Of a stretch of DNA of 64,000 bases, positions 18,045 through 26,889 are shown piece by piece; positions within the stretch are counted from its first letter, which is position 1, and each line of letters starts with the position of its first letter. Source of the DNA: G965212025 sp965212025 (GTDB lineage: Bacteria > Pseudomonadota > Gammaproteobacteria > Poriferisulfidales > Oxydemutatoraceae); assembly GCA_965212025.1 (NCBI GenBank), contig OZ243039.1:434001-498000 (forward strand), read 5' to 3'. The position numbers and the translations under genes were made by a program. The notes below the pieces were generated by a model that did no database searches, had not been told where the DNA came from, and saw nothing but the letters and a program-made list of their open reading frames with translations.

Positions 18045-18749
18045 TCAGTGACCCAGCAAGGTTTTTTTCGCCAGATTGATTTTTTCGGCGAGATAGTTGG
18101 ATCCCCCACGGTCAGGATGCAGTCTTTGCATGAGTATTTTGTAGGTTTTGGTGATTTCTTCCTTGCTTGCGTTTTTTGTGACGCCAAGAATCAGGAGAGC
18201 CTCTTCAGTTGTCATGCTCTGGCTTCTGGCAAAGGCCTGCTCCTCACCTGCCGTCCCCTGGTTGGCCTCACCGCGCATTCGTGCCTGCACGAGATAGCTC
18301 CGCAAAAGCAGAGCACCCTTAGGATCATTTTGGCGCAGGGATTGTAACAACTGCTCAAGATCTTCATCGCTCATTTGCGACAATCGCTTCCCTTCAAAAT
18401 TTCCTTTCAGCACGATACCGTCCAGCCGGCGGTAGACAATGTGAAATTCGAGCCGCAACCACTCGCTTTCAAAGCGTGGCATGCTCCGATTCCTAAAACC
18501 GGCGTAAGACCCAAGGGAAGCCAAAAAAGGCACGTAGCGCAACAGCAGCCAGAGCCTTCTCACGAAGGGCAATGCCACACCGATCACGGCAACAATCCAG
18601 TGCGCCTTGCCGATCACCACCAAAGCCAAAAGTCCTGCGGAAACAAAACCGATCAGCCACATCCAGCGTACACGCAAGGGCTGCCTGAATATCCATCTCA
18701 AGCCAAGCAGGAGCAGGACGACCAGCAAAATGAGCAAAACCTGCTTCAC
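18045..18749 (-). CDS. Membrane-anchored J-domain protein
   Basis: This 234-residue protein begins with two or three hydrophobic segments (KQVLLILLVVLLLLGLRWIF, WLIGFVSAGLLALVVIG and AVIGVALPFV). It ends in a short J domain carrying the HPD motif (LMQRLHPDRGGSNYLAEKIN). A membrane-anchored C-terminal J domain is the layout of Tim14/Pam18-like and related bacterial co-chaperones, so it probably recruits DnaK to the inner membrane. The middle section (RFESEWLRLEFHIVYRRLDG) matches the linker of a common proteobacterial DnaJ-domain family. It shares a divergent intergenic space with moaA. Confidence 0.8.
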   Translation of the reverse strand: MKQVLLILLVVLLLLGLRWIFRQPLRVRWMWLIGFVSAGLLALVVIGKAHWIVAVIGVALPFVRRLWLLLRYVPFLASLGSYAGFRNRSMPRFESEWLRLEFHIVYRRLDGIVLKGNFEGKRLSQMSDEDLEQLLQSLRQNDPKGALLLRSYLVQARMRGEANQGTAGEEQAFARSQSMTTEEALLILGVTKNASKEEITKTYKILMQRLHPDRGGSNYLAEKINLAKKTLLGH

Positions 18750-18941
18750 AGGGTTGGTTTTTCCTCTTCCAGCAGCCAGGCTGAGGGTCGCAAAACGTTG
18801 TTCATACTACGCTTGTGGGCACACAAAGCCCCCCAATACTTTCCGCAAGCAACACAATTTTCACATCCTTGTGCAATAATGAAAACACCAATGAAAACGC
18901 CTCGCGCAAGAAAAACAGCTTGGGGTCGACAAAAAAAACAG

Positions 18942-19970
18942 ATGTATTTTGCAACGAAACAGCCATTGACAGACACTCGCGGCAGGCCGCTGAGAGACTT
19001 GCGCATATCGGTCACCGATCGTTGTAATTTTCGCTGCCCCTATTGCATGCCCGCTGAGGTATTCAACGCCAAGTATGCCTTTATGGAGCGAAAGCATCTC
19101 CTGAATTTTGAGGAGATTGCACGGGTGGCTCGTTTGCTTGCCGGACTGGGCGTTAAAAAATTACGCTTGAGCGGCGGCGAACCTTTGCTTAGACGCGATC
19201 TTGAATCTTTGATTGAGTTGCTGGCTGCAGTACCCGGCATAGAAGATATCGCTTTGACGACCAATGGCTCACTGTTAAACAGTGAAAAAGCGAGACGATT
19301 GCGCGCAGCAGGATTGAAGCGCGTAACGGTCAGCCTGGATTCTCTGGATGACAAGACATTTGCTGCCTGTAATGGTGTGGGCACCCCGGTATCGCAAGTG
19401 CTTGCAGGAATAAACAACGCTGCTGAAGCTGGACTGGCACCAATAAAGATCAACATGCTAGTCAAACGAGGCTTAAACGACCATTCAATCCTGGACATGG
19501 CCAGGTATTGTCGTCAGCATGGCCATCTCCTCCGTTTCATTGAATACATGGATGTCGGAAACGTGAACGCCTGGCAACTGAAAGACGTCCTTTCTGGTCG
19601 TGATATTGTCGACATGATCAGCCAGGAAGCAGCGCTGGAGCCTGTGGCAGAGAATTATCCCGGAGAAGTCGCACGGTACTGGCGTTATCAGGAGGGAGGA
19701 GGTGAAATCGGGGTCATTAGGTCTGTTACGTCACCATTTTGCCACAGCTGCACCCGGCTACGTCTGTCCGCAGACGGGAAAGTGTATACGTGTCTGTTTG
19801 CAACGCGAGGGCATGACTTGAAAACCCCGATGCGGCGCGGCGAAAGTGACGAAACCCTGAAAAAGTTTTTGAGCGGCATCTGGACTGGGCGCGTTGACCG
19901 CTACTCGGAAACCCGGTCCCGGGGAGTCCACGTACTCAAAAAAGTGGAAATGTCCTACATCGGCGGTTAA
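18942..19970 (+). CDS. moaA: GTP 3',8-cyclase (molybdopterin biosynthesis)
   Basis: This 342-residue radical-SAM enzyme catalyses the first step of molybdenum cofactor synthesis. The N-terminal 4Fe-4S motif is CNFRCPYC. The C-terminal second cluster site is CHSCTRLRLSADGKVYTC. KLRLSGGEPLLRRD and TTNGSLL are standard radical-SAM blocks, and the protein ends in the conserved Gly-Gly tail (SYIGG) needed for activity. I chose ATG 18942; ATG 18879 is possible and would add 21 residues. Neither has a clear ribosome-binding site. No other moa, moe or mog gene is in the window. Confidence 0.93.
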   Translation: MYFATKQPLTDTRGRPLRDLRISVTDRCNFRCPYCMPAEVFNAKYAFMERKHLLNFEEIARVARLLAGLGVKKLRLSGGEPLLRRDLESLIELLAAVPGIEDIALTTNGSLLNSEKARRLRAAGLKRVTVSLDSLDDKTFAACNGVGTPVSQVLAGINNAAEAGLAPIKINMLVKRGLNDHSILDMARYCRQHGHLLRFIEYMDVGNVNAWQLKDVLSGRDIVDMISQEAALEPVAENYPGEVARYWRYQEGGGEIGVIRSVTSPFCHSCTRLRLSADGKVYTCLFATRGHDLKTPMRRGESDETLKKFLSGIWTGRVDRYSETRSRGVHVLKKVEMSYIGG

Positions 19971-20368
19971 AGCATCGGGCATGTCGGCAAACGCCACCGT
20001 ATTCCCACCAGGGGCACTGCCAAAACACACGAGAGCCTGTCGGTGCGCCACCATTTTACCTGCTTCGATCCCGAAAACATAAGGAAGCCAAACCGAAGAT
20101 CCTGGCGGAGACCGAGGTAGGCAAGAAATAAAAATATTTGACCCAGCCTCTCGGCTTATTGATTCTTTGACTGTTTGGAAGTCGGGGTTGGCAAAAATAT
20201 TGTCTGAACCATTTCGCCATACTGAAGCCAAAACGGGGATGCCCATAGTAGAATGCCGAGATCTCCAGACCTGAAAAAGGCAAGTGAGCAAGTGGAATTT
20301 ATGCCTGGCATCTGCCAAAATCCTTGGAGCCGCTTCCAGTGTTTGCCATAATGGGAGCCGGAGCGTGT

Positions 20369-20374
20369 TATACT
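20369..20374 (+). promoter_or_regulatory. Extended -10 promoter before the 362-aa paralogue pair
   Basis: TGT-TATACT forms a good extended -10, 95 bases before the first paralogue gene. Downstream in the leader is a perfect 6-bp inverted repeat (GATTCA at 20399, TGAATC at 20417), which could be an operator or leader hairpin. The rest of the 19971-20468 gap shows no recognisable gene. Confidence 0.5.
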
Positions 20375-20468
20375 GATGGGTGAGTCGTAGCATCACAGGA
20401 TTCAAGCGTTACTGCCTGAATCAAAGGGGGTGTTTGGATCTGAAAGGAATGACTAAGGGAGGGAAATT

Positions 20469-21557
20469 ATGAAAGGTATAACAGTTGCTCAAAAATACAG
20501 CAGCCTGCTTCAGGAAAACCTGGGAATTAACAAGAACGCGCAAATCACCGATATCGGTGGGCATTCTTTGAAATTTACGCAACGCGGCAACAGTTGGCAC
20601 GGAAGACTGGTTTGCTGGGTTAAGGACAACCTGTCTCCAATGTTCAGAAAACGGGGTCGCCCTTCCGGAAATACCTTTAATAATGAGGTTCTAAGGCAAT
20701 TTAGCGAGGACGTCACGTTAGACACTTCAATAAAAAATGAAACAAAAACTGCTATTCTGGCTGGAGTGGTCCGGCTGGATGGTTCAGGGGTTCCTGTTCG
20801 CGTTAAACATCTCAGAAAACTGCTGGAAGACACGAATGGACAACCGAATATATTTGATGCCAAAGTATCACTTGGCAGTGACTTGGACAATATTCAAGCG
20901 AGGACAGGCGCAAATAGCTCTTTGCGCCTGAACGATGGGAATGACTTTACAGTCCACTTTACCGAATTGGCTGTTGGAGAAAACGAGTACGAGACCGCCC
21001 TTCAGCAATTGGTTCAAGGATCAGAGCCGGGGAATTTCAACGACAACAATCTCTCTGGGAAAACAGGCCTGGACGCAACGCAACTGCTTGATCTGTGCCC
21101 ACAATTTCAGACAGTTGCTGATTTGGATAACCACCTCAGTGAAAAATGGCATGAAGCAGTGCAAAAACAAGTGGATAGCCTGCAATCACCGCTCATACCA
21201 GAGTCACAGCTGGAAGCCATGTCGAATCAAGTCATTGACGAATTGTGCGATGAAATCAAGGGGACGCGCAAAATGAACGGTGAAGACCTTAGCAAGCTCA
21301 GGCTGACCGCACAAGGAGACATTGCCAACGATGCAGTTCAGGGAGCAATGCAAAGAACCGGCTTGAAATTTGCAGGAAACCCTTCAGCCGCTGACAAAAC
21401 TCGGCTGAGGACTGAAGTACTGGTTCGCATGAACCAAGATGACATCAGTGAGAATGGACATGGGAGGCTCTTTGCACAAACGCCTGAACAGGCATTAGAC
21501 TGGATTGTGCTGAATTACGCGAGTAATGATGGCCAAGGAATATTTAAAGATAATTGA
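20469..21557 (+). CDS. Unknown protein, first of a paralogous 362-aa pair
   Basis: This is a 362-residue soluble-looking protein with no signal peptide, membrane helix or family I recognise. The start ATG has a strong GGGAGGG ribosome-binding site 5 bases upstream. The next gene encodes a protein of the same length that shares KYSSLL near the N-terminus, GRLVCW followed by a Lys-rich segment (VKDNLSPMF here, LKENMSLIF there), PVRVKHLR and a C-terminal block S.QVIDEL..EI.G.RKM..GE. The two are therefore diverged duplicates. The high Gln/Asn/Asp content, strong translation signal and position between moaA and a tRNA gene fit an accessory gene, for example a secreted effector, but that is only a guess. 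Confidence 0.7.
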   Translation: MKGITVAQKYSSLLQENLGINKNAQITDIGGHSLKFTQRGNSWHGRLVCWVKDNLSPMFRKRGRPSGNTFNNEVLRQFSEDVTLDTSIKNETKTAILAGVVRLDGSGVPVRVKHLRKLLEDTNGQPNIFDAKVSLGSDLDNIQARTGANSSLRLNDGNDFTVHFTELAVGENEYETALQQLVQGSEPGNFNDNNLSGKTGLDATQLLDLCPQFQTVADLDNHLSEKWHEAVQKQVDSLQSPLIPESQLEAMSNQVIDELCDEIKGTRKMNGEDLSKLRLTAQGDIANDAVQGAMQRTGLKFAGNPSAADKTRLRTEVLVRMNQDDISENGHGRLFAQTPEQALDWIVLNYASNDGQGIFKDN

Positions 21558-21658
21558 CGCTCGCCCCGGCTCGTCAGGTTTTTTCTGACTGCCGAAAGTG
21601 CTTTATTCCATAAGACACACCACTCGGCACGACAAAACTGCTTCACACTTCTCTGGTG

Positions 21659-21685
21659 TTGCCGGAGAGCGTAGAAAGGTATACA
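21659..21685 (+). promoter_or_regulatory. Possible promoter of the second paralogue
   Basis: TTGCCG and TATACA are separated by 15 bp, about 45 bases before the GTG of the second 362-aa protein. The spacing is short, so this is weak. A small hairpin (GTCAG, T-rich loop, CTGAC; 21573-21589) follows the first gene but lacks the tail of a clear terminator. Confidence 0.3.
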
Positions 21686-21731
21686 TATTCTGAGCCTGCG
21701 GGTTTTTTAGAATAGCGGGGAGGGTGAATTA

Positions 21732-22820
21732 GTGCAGATCTCGTTTTCTGAAAAGTATTCGAGTCTCCTGAACCACAACACGAAGATTGATGGTCAAGCA
21801 GAAATCATCAACATCGGAGACAAAAGTTTCACAGTCAAGCTGAAAGGCCAATGCTGGAAGGGTCGGCTGGTGTGTTGGCTCAAAGAAAATATGTCCCTTA
21901 TATTCAAACGCTGGAGCAAAACCACTGCTTCTACGGAACATGCCTCTCTTGCTATACAGGAGTTCGAAAAAGACGTTGCAGGCATTGAGATAATGACAGT
22001 AAAAGACAGTAAAAAAATTTCTCAAAAATTGGGCGAACTGAAAAAAGCTGGCCTTCCTCTCCGAGTGAAACACCTTAGGGATCTAAATCAATACTTGGGG
22101 AGATCTTCCGCCCCCCTATCCCCGCTGCCAACCAAAATCACTCAGAGAACTGGCGATACTGACGAGTTGTATGGCGGAAATGGACTAAACAGGGGCAACA
22201 GGAACGAAGATATTGTGACGGTTACCGTCGTTGGATTTGAGCTCGGGACGGATGACTGCAAGAAAGCGTTGCTTCAATTGTCCCGGGAACCGAAAAATTT
22301 TTACGAAAACCATATCCAAAATAAAACGAATCGCACTTTTGCCATGGCAGTTGACTTTGTTAACTATCCCGAAAGAAATGTGGAGCTCCACGAAACGTGG
22401 GGGGCACTGGTTAGCAATGAAATACAACGAAAAGGCTTGCAAAGAGTGGGGGGGTCACAGCTTAAGCGTATTTCAGATCAAGCCATCAACACTTTGTCTG
22501 CGGAAATTGAGGGAAGCCGAAAACTGCTGCCTGGAGAAATTGAGGGGACAGGGGTCAATGGGGAATCGTTTTACGAAAATGCCTCTGAACTTATCGATCA
22601 GTACAACATAAAAGCAAAAATAAGACTAAGTACCAATGACATAGATAAAATGCGGGTAAATGTTTTGGGAAAGATGGAAAAAACTGCCATCAGTGACAGA
22701 GGACGCGTGCTGTATGCCCGAAACGCGAAGGGAACCTTTGAGCGTGCGGTTATACAGCATTGCTCAGAAAATCCTCAGCTCTTCAGCAACCCTGAAGATG
22801 ATTGGAATAGTGCAAGTTGA
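21732..22820 (+). CDS. Unknown protein, second of a paralogous 362-aa pair
   Basis: This 362-residue unknown protein is paralogous to the preceding one. It is initiated by GTG with GGGGAGGG 7-8 bases upstream. The N-terminal 50 residues (EKYSSLLNHN, GDKSFTVKLKGQ, KGRLVCWLKENMS) and the block ISDQAINTLSAEIEGSRKL are the best-conserved parts. The middle has diverged strongly and gained a Gly/Asn-rich loop (ELYGGNGLNRGNRNED). No transmembrane or signal segment is seen. A 174-bp spacer separates the two genes, so they may be transcribed separately. I do not recognise a function. Confidence 0.7.
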   Translation: MQISFSEKYSSLLNHNTKIDGQAEIINIGDKSFTVKLKGQCWKGRLVCWLKENMSLIFKRWSKTTASTEHASLAIQEFEKDVAGIEIMTVKDSKKISQKLGELKKAGLPLRVKHLRDLNQYLGRSSAPLSPLPTKITQRTGDTDELYGGNGLNRGNRNEDIVTVTVVGFELGTDDCKKALLQLSREPKNFYENHIQNKTNRTFAMAVDFVNYPERNVELHETWGALVSNEIQRKGLQRVGGSQLKRISDQAINTLSAEIEGSRKLLPGEIEGTGVNGESFYENASELIDQYNIKAKIRLSTNDIDKMRVNVLGKMEKTAISDRGRVLYARNAKGTFERAVIQHCSENPQLFSNPEDDWNSAS

Positions 22821-23248
22821 TGGGTACATTCTTAGCGGGAGCTACGCCATTTCACGCAGAATAAAAGCCACTCTCTATTAAGAGCATGACAAGAGATGGG
22901 GAATGTACAGGGGAGGCTGAAGTACCTCTCCCCCGGAGGAATGGGCAGAAGGAACGACGGGGACACGATTTTTGTGTCCTTCTCCCCTTCCATCGCAAAT
23001 AGCCGAAGCTCGCCCGTTAGAGGAAGGCTTCAGAAGGGAAATAGCCTTATTGTTTTACGCTACTTATGGGGTAGCGGCCTGAGCAAACAGTTTCCTTTGT
23101 CAAAAACAGATCGCATGGCGATTTTCCTGAGCAAAAAAGTCGCTCGTCCCCGGCATTCAGCCTGTGTAAAAAAGTTCAATCCGGTCAAGGCTGAGCGACT
23201 TTGATGCTATGATCACAACAAGGAATCATTCGGCGAACTTTCCTTTGG
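22821..23248 (+). other. Intergenic region before tRNA-Pro, with hairpin
   Basis: About 430 bp has no recognised gene. At 22961-22979 GGACAC and GTGTCC flank a T-rich loop inside a larger imperfect stem, perhaps a terminator or processed RNA end after the paralogue pair. A second GGGGAGG/CCTCTCCCC pairing lies just upstream. The tRNA promoter occupies the right end. Confidence 0.45.
23208..23213 (+). promoter_or_regulatory. Extended -10 promoter of tRNA-Pro
   Basis: TGC-TATGAT forms an extended -10 about 36 bases before the mature tRNA. It is nearly identical to the element in front of metK (GATGCTATGATC). No strong -35 is visible. Confidence 0.5.
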
Positions 23249-23325
23249 CGGAGTGTAGCTCAGCTTGGTAGAGCACTGCCTTCGGGAGGCAGGGGCCGGA
23301 GGTTCAAATCCTCTCACTCCGACCA
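23249..23325 (+). tRNA. tRNA-Pro (anticodon CGG)
   Basis: This is a 77-nt tRNA with a perfect 7-bp acceptor stem (CGGAGTG with CACTCCG), a D-arm GCTC/GAGC and an anticodon stem CTGCC/GGCAG around the loop TTCGGGA, which reads CCG proline codons. The T-arm is GGAGG/CCTCT around TTCAAAT, with one G-T pair, and an encoded CCA end follows. The tRNA lies just after the paralogue pair and converges with the retropepsin-like gene 8 bp away. I found no obvious partial duplicate of its 3' end nearby. Confidence 0.97.
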
Positions 23326-23332
23326 CTACAAC

Positions 23333-24466
23333 TCAGCGTGCGTCCAGGTAAAGAGCCGCTTCATTCTGGTCAATAAAAAAGCGGAATTTTTTCAGAAAAT
23401 TCATGCCCAGCAATCCATCTACGGATAAACCACTGGAGAGATCCAGAATGCCTGCGCGCAGATTACGAACTTCTGTCTCGCCAATTTCGATTTGATCCAC
23501 GCTGATTAAGGGCGCGTTCACAGAACCGCTTGCCAAGTGCATGATTACGGTAGTGTCACTTTCCGTCGGAAGCCCCAGCAGCCCGGCAACTTCAGATGAA
23601 AAAGTGCAAAGGGTCGCGCCTGTGTCGATCATTAGCCTGGCAGAGTCAATGCCGTTGATTCGCGCATTGACGACAAAATGATCTCCAAGCCGCTCCAAGG
23701 GAATTTTCACTCTGTCCTTCAAATCTAGATGAAGTTTCGTCTTTTCAAGAAGCTTAGCGGTTTTTTTCCCCCAGATCGGATCGTTTAGCGTCTGACTATA
23801 AGTGGCCAATGCTTCGTCAAGCAGATTCAGCCTGAATTGAGTATCCGCCAGGCGGTATTGGTATTCCGTGTTGCCGGAATCTTGCCTTGTCAGCATTTCG
23901 TAAAGTGCCAGCAGTTCATTCAGGCTGTCCTCACTCTCCAATGCCATGCGGTATTCGCGCTCAATGCTTTGAATCAAGACATCAATTTCTGCCTCCTCCA
24001 CCTCCACCTGAACGCTGTTTTTCAAAGTCAGCAAATCTCTCAAGGCAATGAATTTCTGACCACTTTGCGACAACACTTTGGCTCGCAAAAAAATGACCAG
24101 AGGCGAATATTCATCAAACTCCCGGGAAAACCGCAACAATCGTTTTGCTTTGCTGATACGCCCTTGCTCCAGAAGATCTTCAACCTGGTAACGAATCTGC
24201 TCCAAATAGCTGCTGCCAGACAAAGCGTCATGCTGCGCCCCCAAGTCTGAGTCACTGTCAGCCTGGGGTGCCAAAGCCTCGCTACCGGCCAGCACCAAGT
24301 CGTCCGTACCAGACAGTAACCGGGTATTCACTTCCGCAACGGAACTTTTGCCGTTCTCGTAAGTATCCTCCAACAGATAATGTAATCCCCAGCCCACTGC
24401 GCCTCCAAGCAAAACCCAGAACAGCACGTCAAGTACTGGCAACCAAGGCATCCCTCGCATTGTCAT
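23333..24466 (-). CDS. Membrane-anchored TPR / retropepsin-like aspartic protease
   Basis: This 377-residue protein has a short cytoplasmic N-terminus, one membrane helix (VLFWVLLGGAVGWGLHYLL), a helical TPR-like middle (ISKAKRLLRFSREFDEYSPL and YEMLTRQDSGNTEYQYRLAD) and a C-terminal retropepsin-type domain. The catalytic motif is LMIDTGATLCTF, and the family's second block GLLGMNFLKKFRFFID is near the end. Single-domain aspartic proteases of this type act as dimers in the periplasm; substrates of the TPR-containing version are unknown. ATG 24466 begins MTMRGMPWLP. It is convergent with the tRNA and divergent from the ligase gene. Confidence 0.85.
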   Translation of the reverse strand: MTMRGMPWLPVLDVLFWVLLGGAVGWGLHYLLEDTYENGKSSVAEVNTRLLSGTDDLVLAGSEALAPQADSDSDLGAQHDALSGSSYLEQIRYQVEDLLEQGRISKAKRLLRFSREFDEYSPLVIFLRAKVLSQSGQKFIALRDLLTLKNSVQVEVEEAEIDVLIQSIEREYRMALESEDSLNELLALYEMLTRQDSGNTEYQYRLADTQFRLNLLDEALATYSQTLNDPIWGKKTAKLLEKTKLHLDLKDRVKIPLERLGDHFVVNARINGIDSARLMIDTGATLCTFSSEVAGLLGLPTESDTTVIMHLASGSVNAPLISVDQIEIGETEVRNLRAGILDLSSGLSVDGLLGMNFLKKFRFFIDQNEAALYLDAR

Positions 24467-24692
24467 GAGCTGTGTTTAGAGTGGATAACAGGCTCCCTGA
24501 CCATTAGAGGCTGACAAATATTTGCAACCACGGTTCTTCCTTGTAACAAACGAGCCATTGACCTCCAACGCGCTAAAAACAGCACTCTTTCCATACACCA
24601 CCACACTTCAACGGATGTGGCTTATGGTTTAGTATGCCCGAATTATCATTGGAACGCGGAACACGTGCTGGAACCACTTCACCGGGGCGATC

Positions 24693-26798
24693 GTGGCAAA
24701 AAAAACCAAACAAGGGAACATGGCAAAAGGAAACCGCGGCGAGCCGCGTACCTTGCGGCGAATCAGCAGGGGAACAGAAAAGACCGGAGCCACACCATCT
24801 TCGGGGTTGTCAGATGTGGGAGCCGCTGAAAGGAGCAACAAGGAGGGGCTGAAAACTCCGGTCATTGCTTTCCTGACCATTTTCGTAACGGCAACGGCGG
24901 CGCTGGTCGGTCCCTACGGTCAAAAATATGGCTACTCACCGGATCTGCATATGGCCGCTTACCTTGAGGTGGGAGTCCTGGCAGTTCTGACACTGTACGC
25001 AGCTTCGCTCATGGGCAAGCGTGAACTGCGCATCATCCGTACTCCCGTTCTGGTACCACTCACTATCTTCTATCTGTGGGCAATGCTGTCGGTACTATGG
25101 GCGCATAGCAAATACGAGGCAGTACACGACGCCCTGGAATGGACGGCAGCCATTGTTGCCTTCGTCTTGGTCATACTTTCGCTACGTAGCGAGCGAGGGA
25201 TGCGTTGGCTGTATATTGGCATTTTCATAACCGGCCTTTTGATTGCCTTGCTCGGTATTGCACAGTATCTGTTCGCCGTCGACTGGGTGCAGCAGCATAT
25301 CGTTCCCGGAGCCACTTTCAGCAACAAAAACATGGCCGGCCAATACGGCTCGCTGACCTTGCCTTTCGCGATGTATTTCTTCCTGCAATCGCGCTCCAGA
25401 GTCACCGCAGCGCTATTGGCCGTCGTGATTGCCTTATTTATGGCATACATATTTTACACCCGGGCACGCGGAACCTGGGTGGCATTTCTCGTTGAAGTCG
25501 GGGTTTTCTTTCTTCTCATGGCTTACTTGCGATACAAGCACGATTACCACCCTCTGAAACTGCCCTACAGGCGCTGGGCAGCTATTGCCATATTGCCCAT
25601 GTTCCTCATCTTTGCGTACTTGACGCCTTCCATGTTCGTTGGCGTTGAAGCGGTCATGCAGTCCTCGTTGGGCGCCAAGGATCCAGCACTTGCCTCCGAA
25701 ACCGGCCTTGAGGTTCTCAACCGCACCAGCGGTTCGTTCAGCGGCAGCGCCAACACCCGCACCACCATGTGGGGAAACTCCTGGCTCATGCTGAAAGATC
25801 ACTTCTGGACTGGCGTAGGCCTGGGCAACTGGACCGTGTTTTACGCGACATACCAGTCGTCGTGGCAACAGGATCTGTTGTTGATGAGGAACCTGTTTCA
25901 CCAGAACGCGCACAATGATTTCGTGGAAATCATTTGCGAACTGGGGGTCATTGGCTTCGCATTTTTTCTGTGGTTTCTTTTCGCTTTGTTCAAAACCGTC
26001 AGATCATCTCTGACCGCTCCTTTCCGAAATATCACACCGATGCTAATCGCCCCTATCGTTGCTATCGCTGGCATTTCCACGAATGCCGTTTTCAGCTTCC
26101 CTTTCAAACAGCCCGTCCCAATTTTTTTCGTCCTGGTCTACGTTGGTGCCTTCGCCGTGCTGCATTTTCTCATCGTGCCGCAAAGTGATACCCGCCCTGA
26201 GTACCGCATCAGGCTAAAAAACTCGATGGCCAGCGGCACAGTAGCACTTGTGTTGGCAGGAATGACCAGTTATCTCGCCATTACCCACTATCAGTGGTAC
26301 CAGTCAGAGGTGCACTATCGCAAAGCCGCCATCGCCATGTCAGCCAGAAAACTGCGTACCGTTACCAACGAAATTAATGAAGCCATACGACTGAACCCTC
26401 TGCGCAAACAAATGACATGGTTCAAAGCCACCAGCCTTTTACAGAACGGCAAAACCAAAGAAGCGATCCCCATTTTTGAAAAACTTGTAGAAAACTACCC
26501 ATATTCATCCAGCAACAGTGTGAACCTGATCTCGGCATATATTTCAGACGGACAGTCAGACAAGGCACTTGCGCTCTACGACCAAATGATCAAGGTGCAA
26601 CCAACCAACGGGGATTTCCACAAACGCAAAGCCCGTCTCTTGTCCAACAAGAGGCGGGTAGGAGAAATGCTTGAGTCTTTGGAGTTGGCATCGGCAGGCT
26701 ATCTGACACACAACAAAGTCGCCAATCACATGCAGATAGAAAACGAACTTGGGAACATCCGCCTGCAACTCGCAAAAATCCACCGAGCCAAAAAGTGA
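24693..26798 (+). CDS. O-antigen ligase / PglL-like membrane glycosyltransferase with TPR tail
   Basis: This 701-residue polytopic protein has about a dozen hydrophobic helices, a large periplasmic loop and a Wzy_C-type region (TRARGTWVAFLVEVGVFFLL, then GVGLGNWTVFYATY and HNDFVEIICELGVIGFAFF). The C-terminal 170 residues form TPR-like helices (NEAIRLNPLRKQMTWFKATS, ALYDQMIKVQPTNGDFHKRK). The fold is shared by WaaL O-antigen ligases, Wzy polymerases and PglL/PilO oligosaccharyltransferases, and the TPR tail is common in the broad O-antigen-ligase-like group. GTG 24693 follows GGGGCGATC; ATG 24720 is an alternative. It directly precedes the T2SS genes, but no polysaccharide gene is adjacent. 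Confidence 0.8.
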   Translation: MAKKTKQGNMAKGNRGEPRTLRRISRGTEKTGATPSSGLSDVGAAERSNKEGLKTPVIAFLTIFVTATAALVGPYGQKYGYSPDLHMAAYLEVGVLAVLTLYAASLMGKRELRIIRTPVLVPLTIFYLWAMLSVLWAHSKYEAVHDALEWTAAIVAFVLVILSLRSERGMRWLYIGIFITGLLIALLGIAQYLFAVDWVQQHIVPGATFSNKNMAGQYGSLTLPFAMYFFLQSRSRVTAALLAVVIALFMAYIFYTRARGTWVAFLVEVGVFFLLMAYLRYKHDYHPLKLPYRRWAAIAILPMFLIFAYLTPSMFVGVEAVMQSSLGAKDPALASETGLEVLNRTSGSFSGSANTRTTMWGNSWLMLKDHFWTGVGLGNWTVFYATYQSSWQQDLLLMRNLFHQNAHNDFVEIICELGVIGFAFFLWFLFALFKTVRSSLTAPFRNITPMLIAPIVAIAGISTNAVFSFPFKQPVPIFFVLVYVGAFAVLHFLIVPQSDTRPEYRIRLKNSMASGTVALVLAGMTSYLAITHYQWYQSEVHYRKAAIAMSARKLRTVTNEINEAIRLNPLRKQMTWFKATSLLQNGKTKEAIPIFEKLVENYPYSSSNSVNLISAYISDGQSDKALALYDQMIKVQPTNGDFHKRKARLLSNKRRVGEMLESLELASAGYLTHNKVANHMQIENELGNIRLQLAKIHRAKK

Positions 26799-26889
26799 AG
26801 CCGCCAGCCAAAACAATGCCCACCCATTTCACATACGAAGCGAATGCCAGTGCGGAACCGCGGCTTTTTGAGGATGGTGATTCTGCGCC

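Noticed and set aside
19758..20405. Leftward 215-codon frame between moaA and the paralogue pair
   Set aside because: Its C-terminal part is antisense to moaA, no start signal was seen and the product matches nothing.
22896..23204. Rightward 102-codon frame between the paralogue pair and tRNA-Pro
   Set aside because: No ribosome-binding site or recognisable motif, and it runs over hairpins and into the tRNA promoter region.
23249..23325. tRNA-Pro as an attachment site with a flanking direct repeat
   Set aside because: I found no copy of the tRNA 3' end near moaA or the paralogue pair and no integrase gene in the window.
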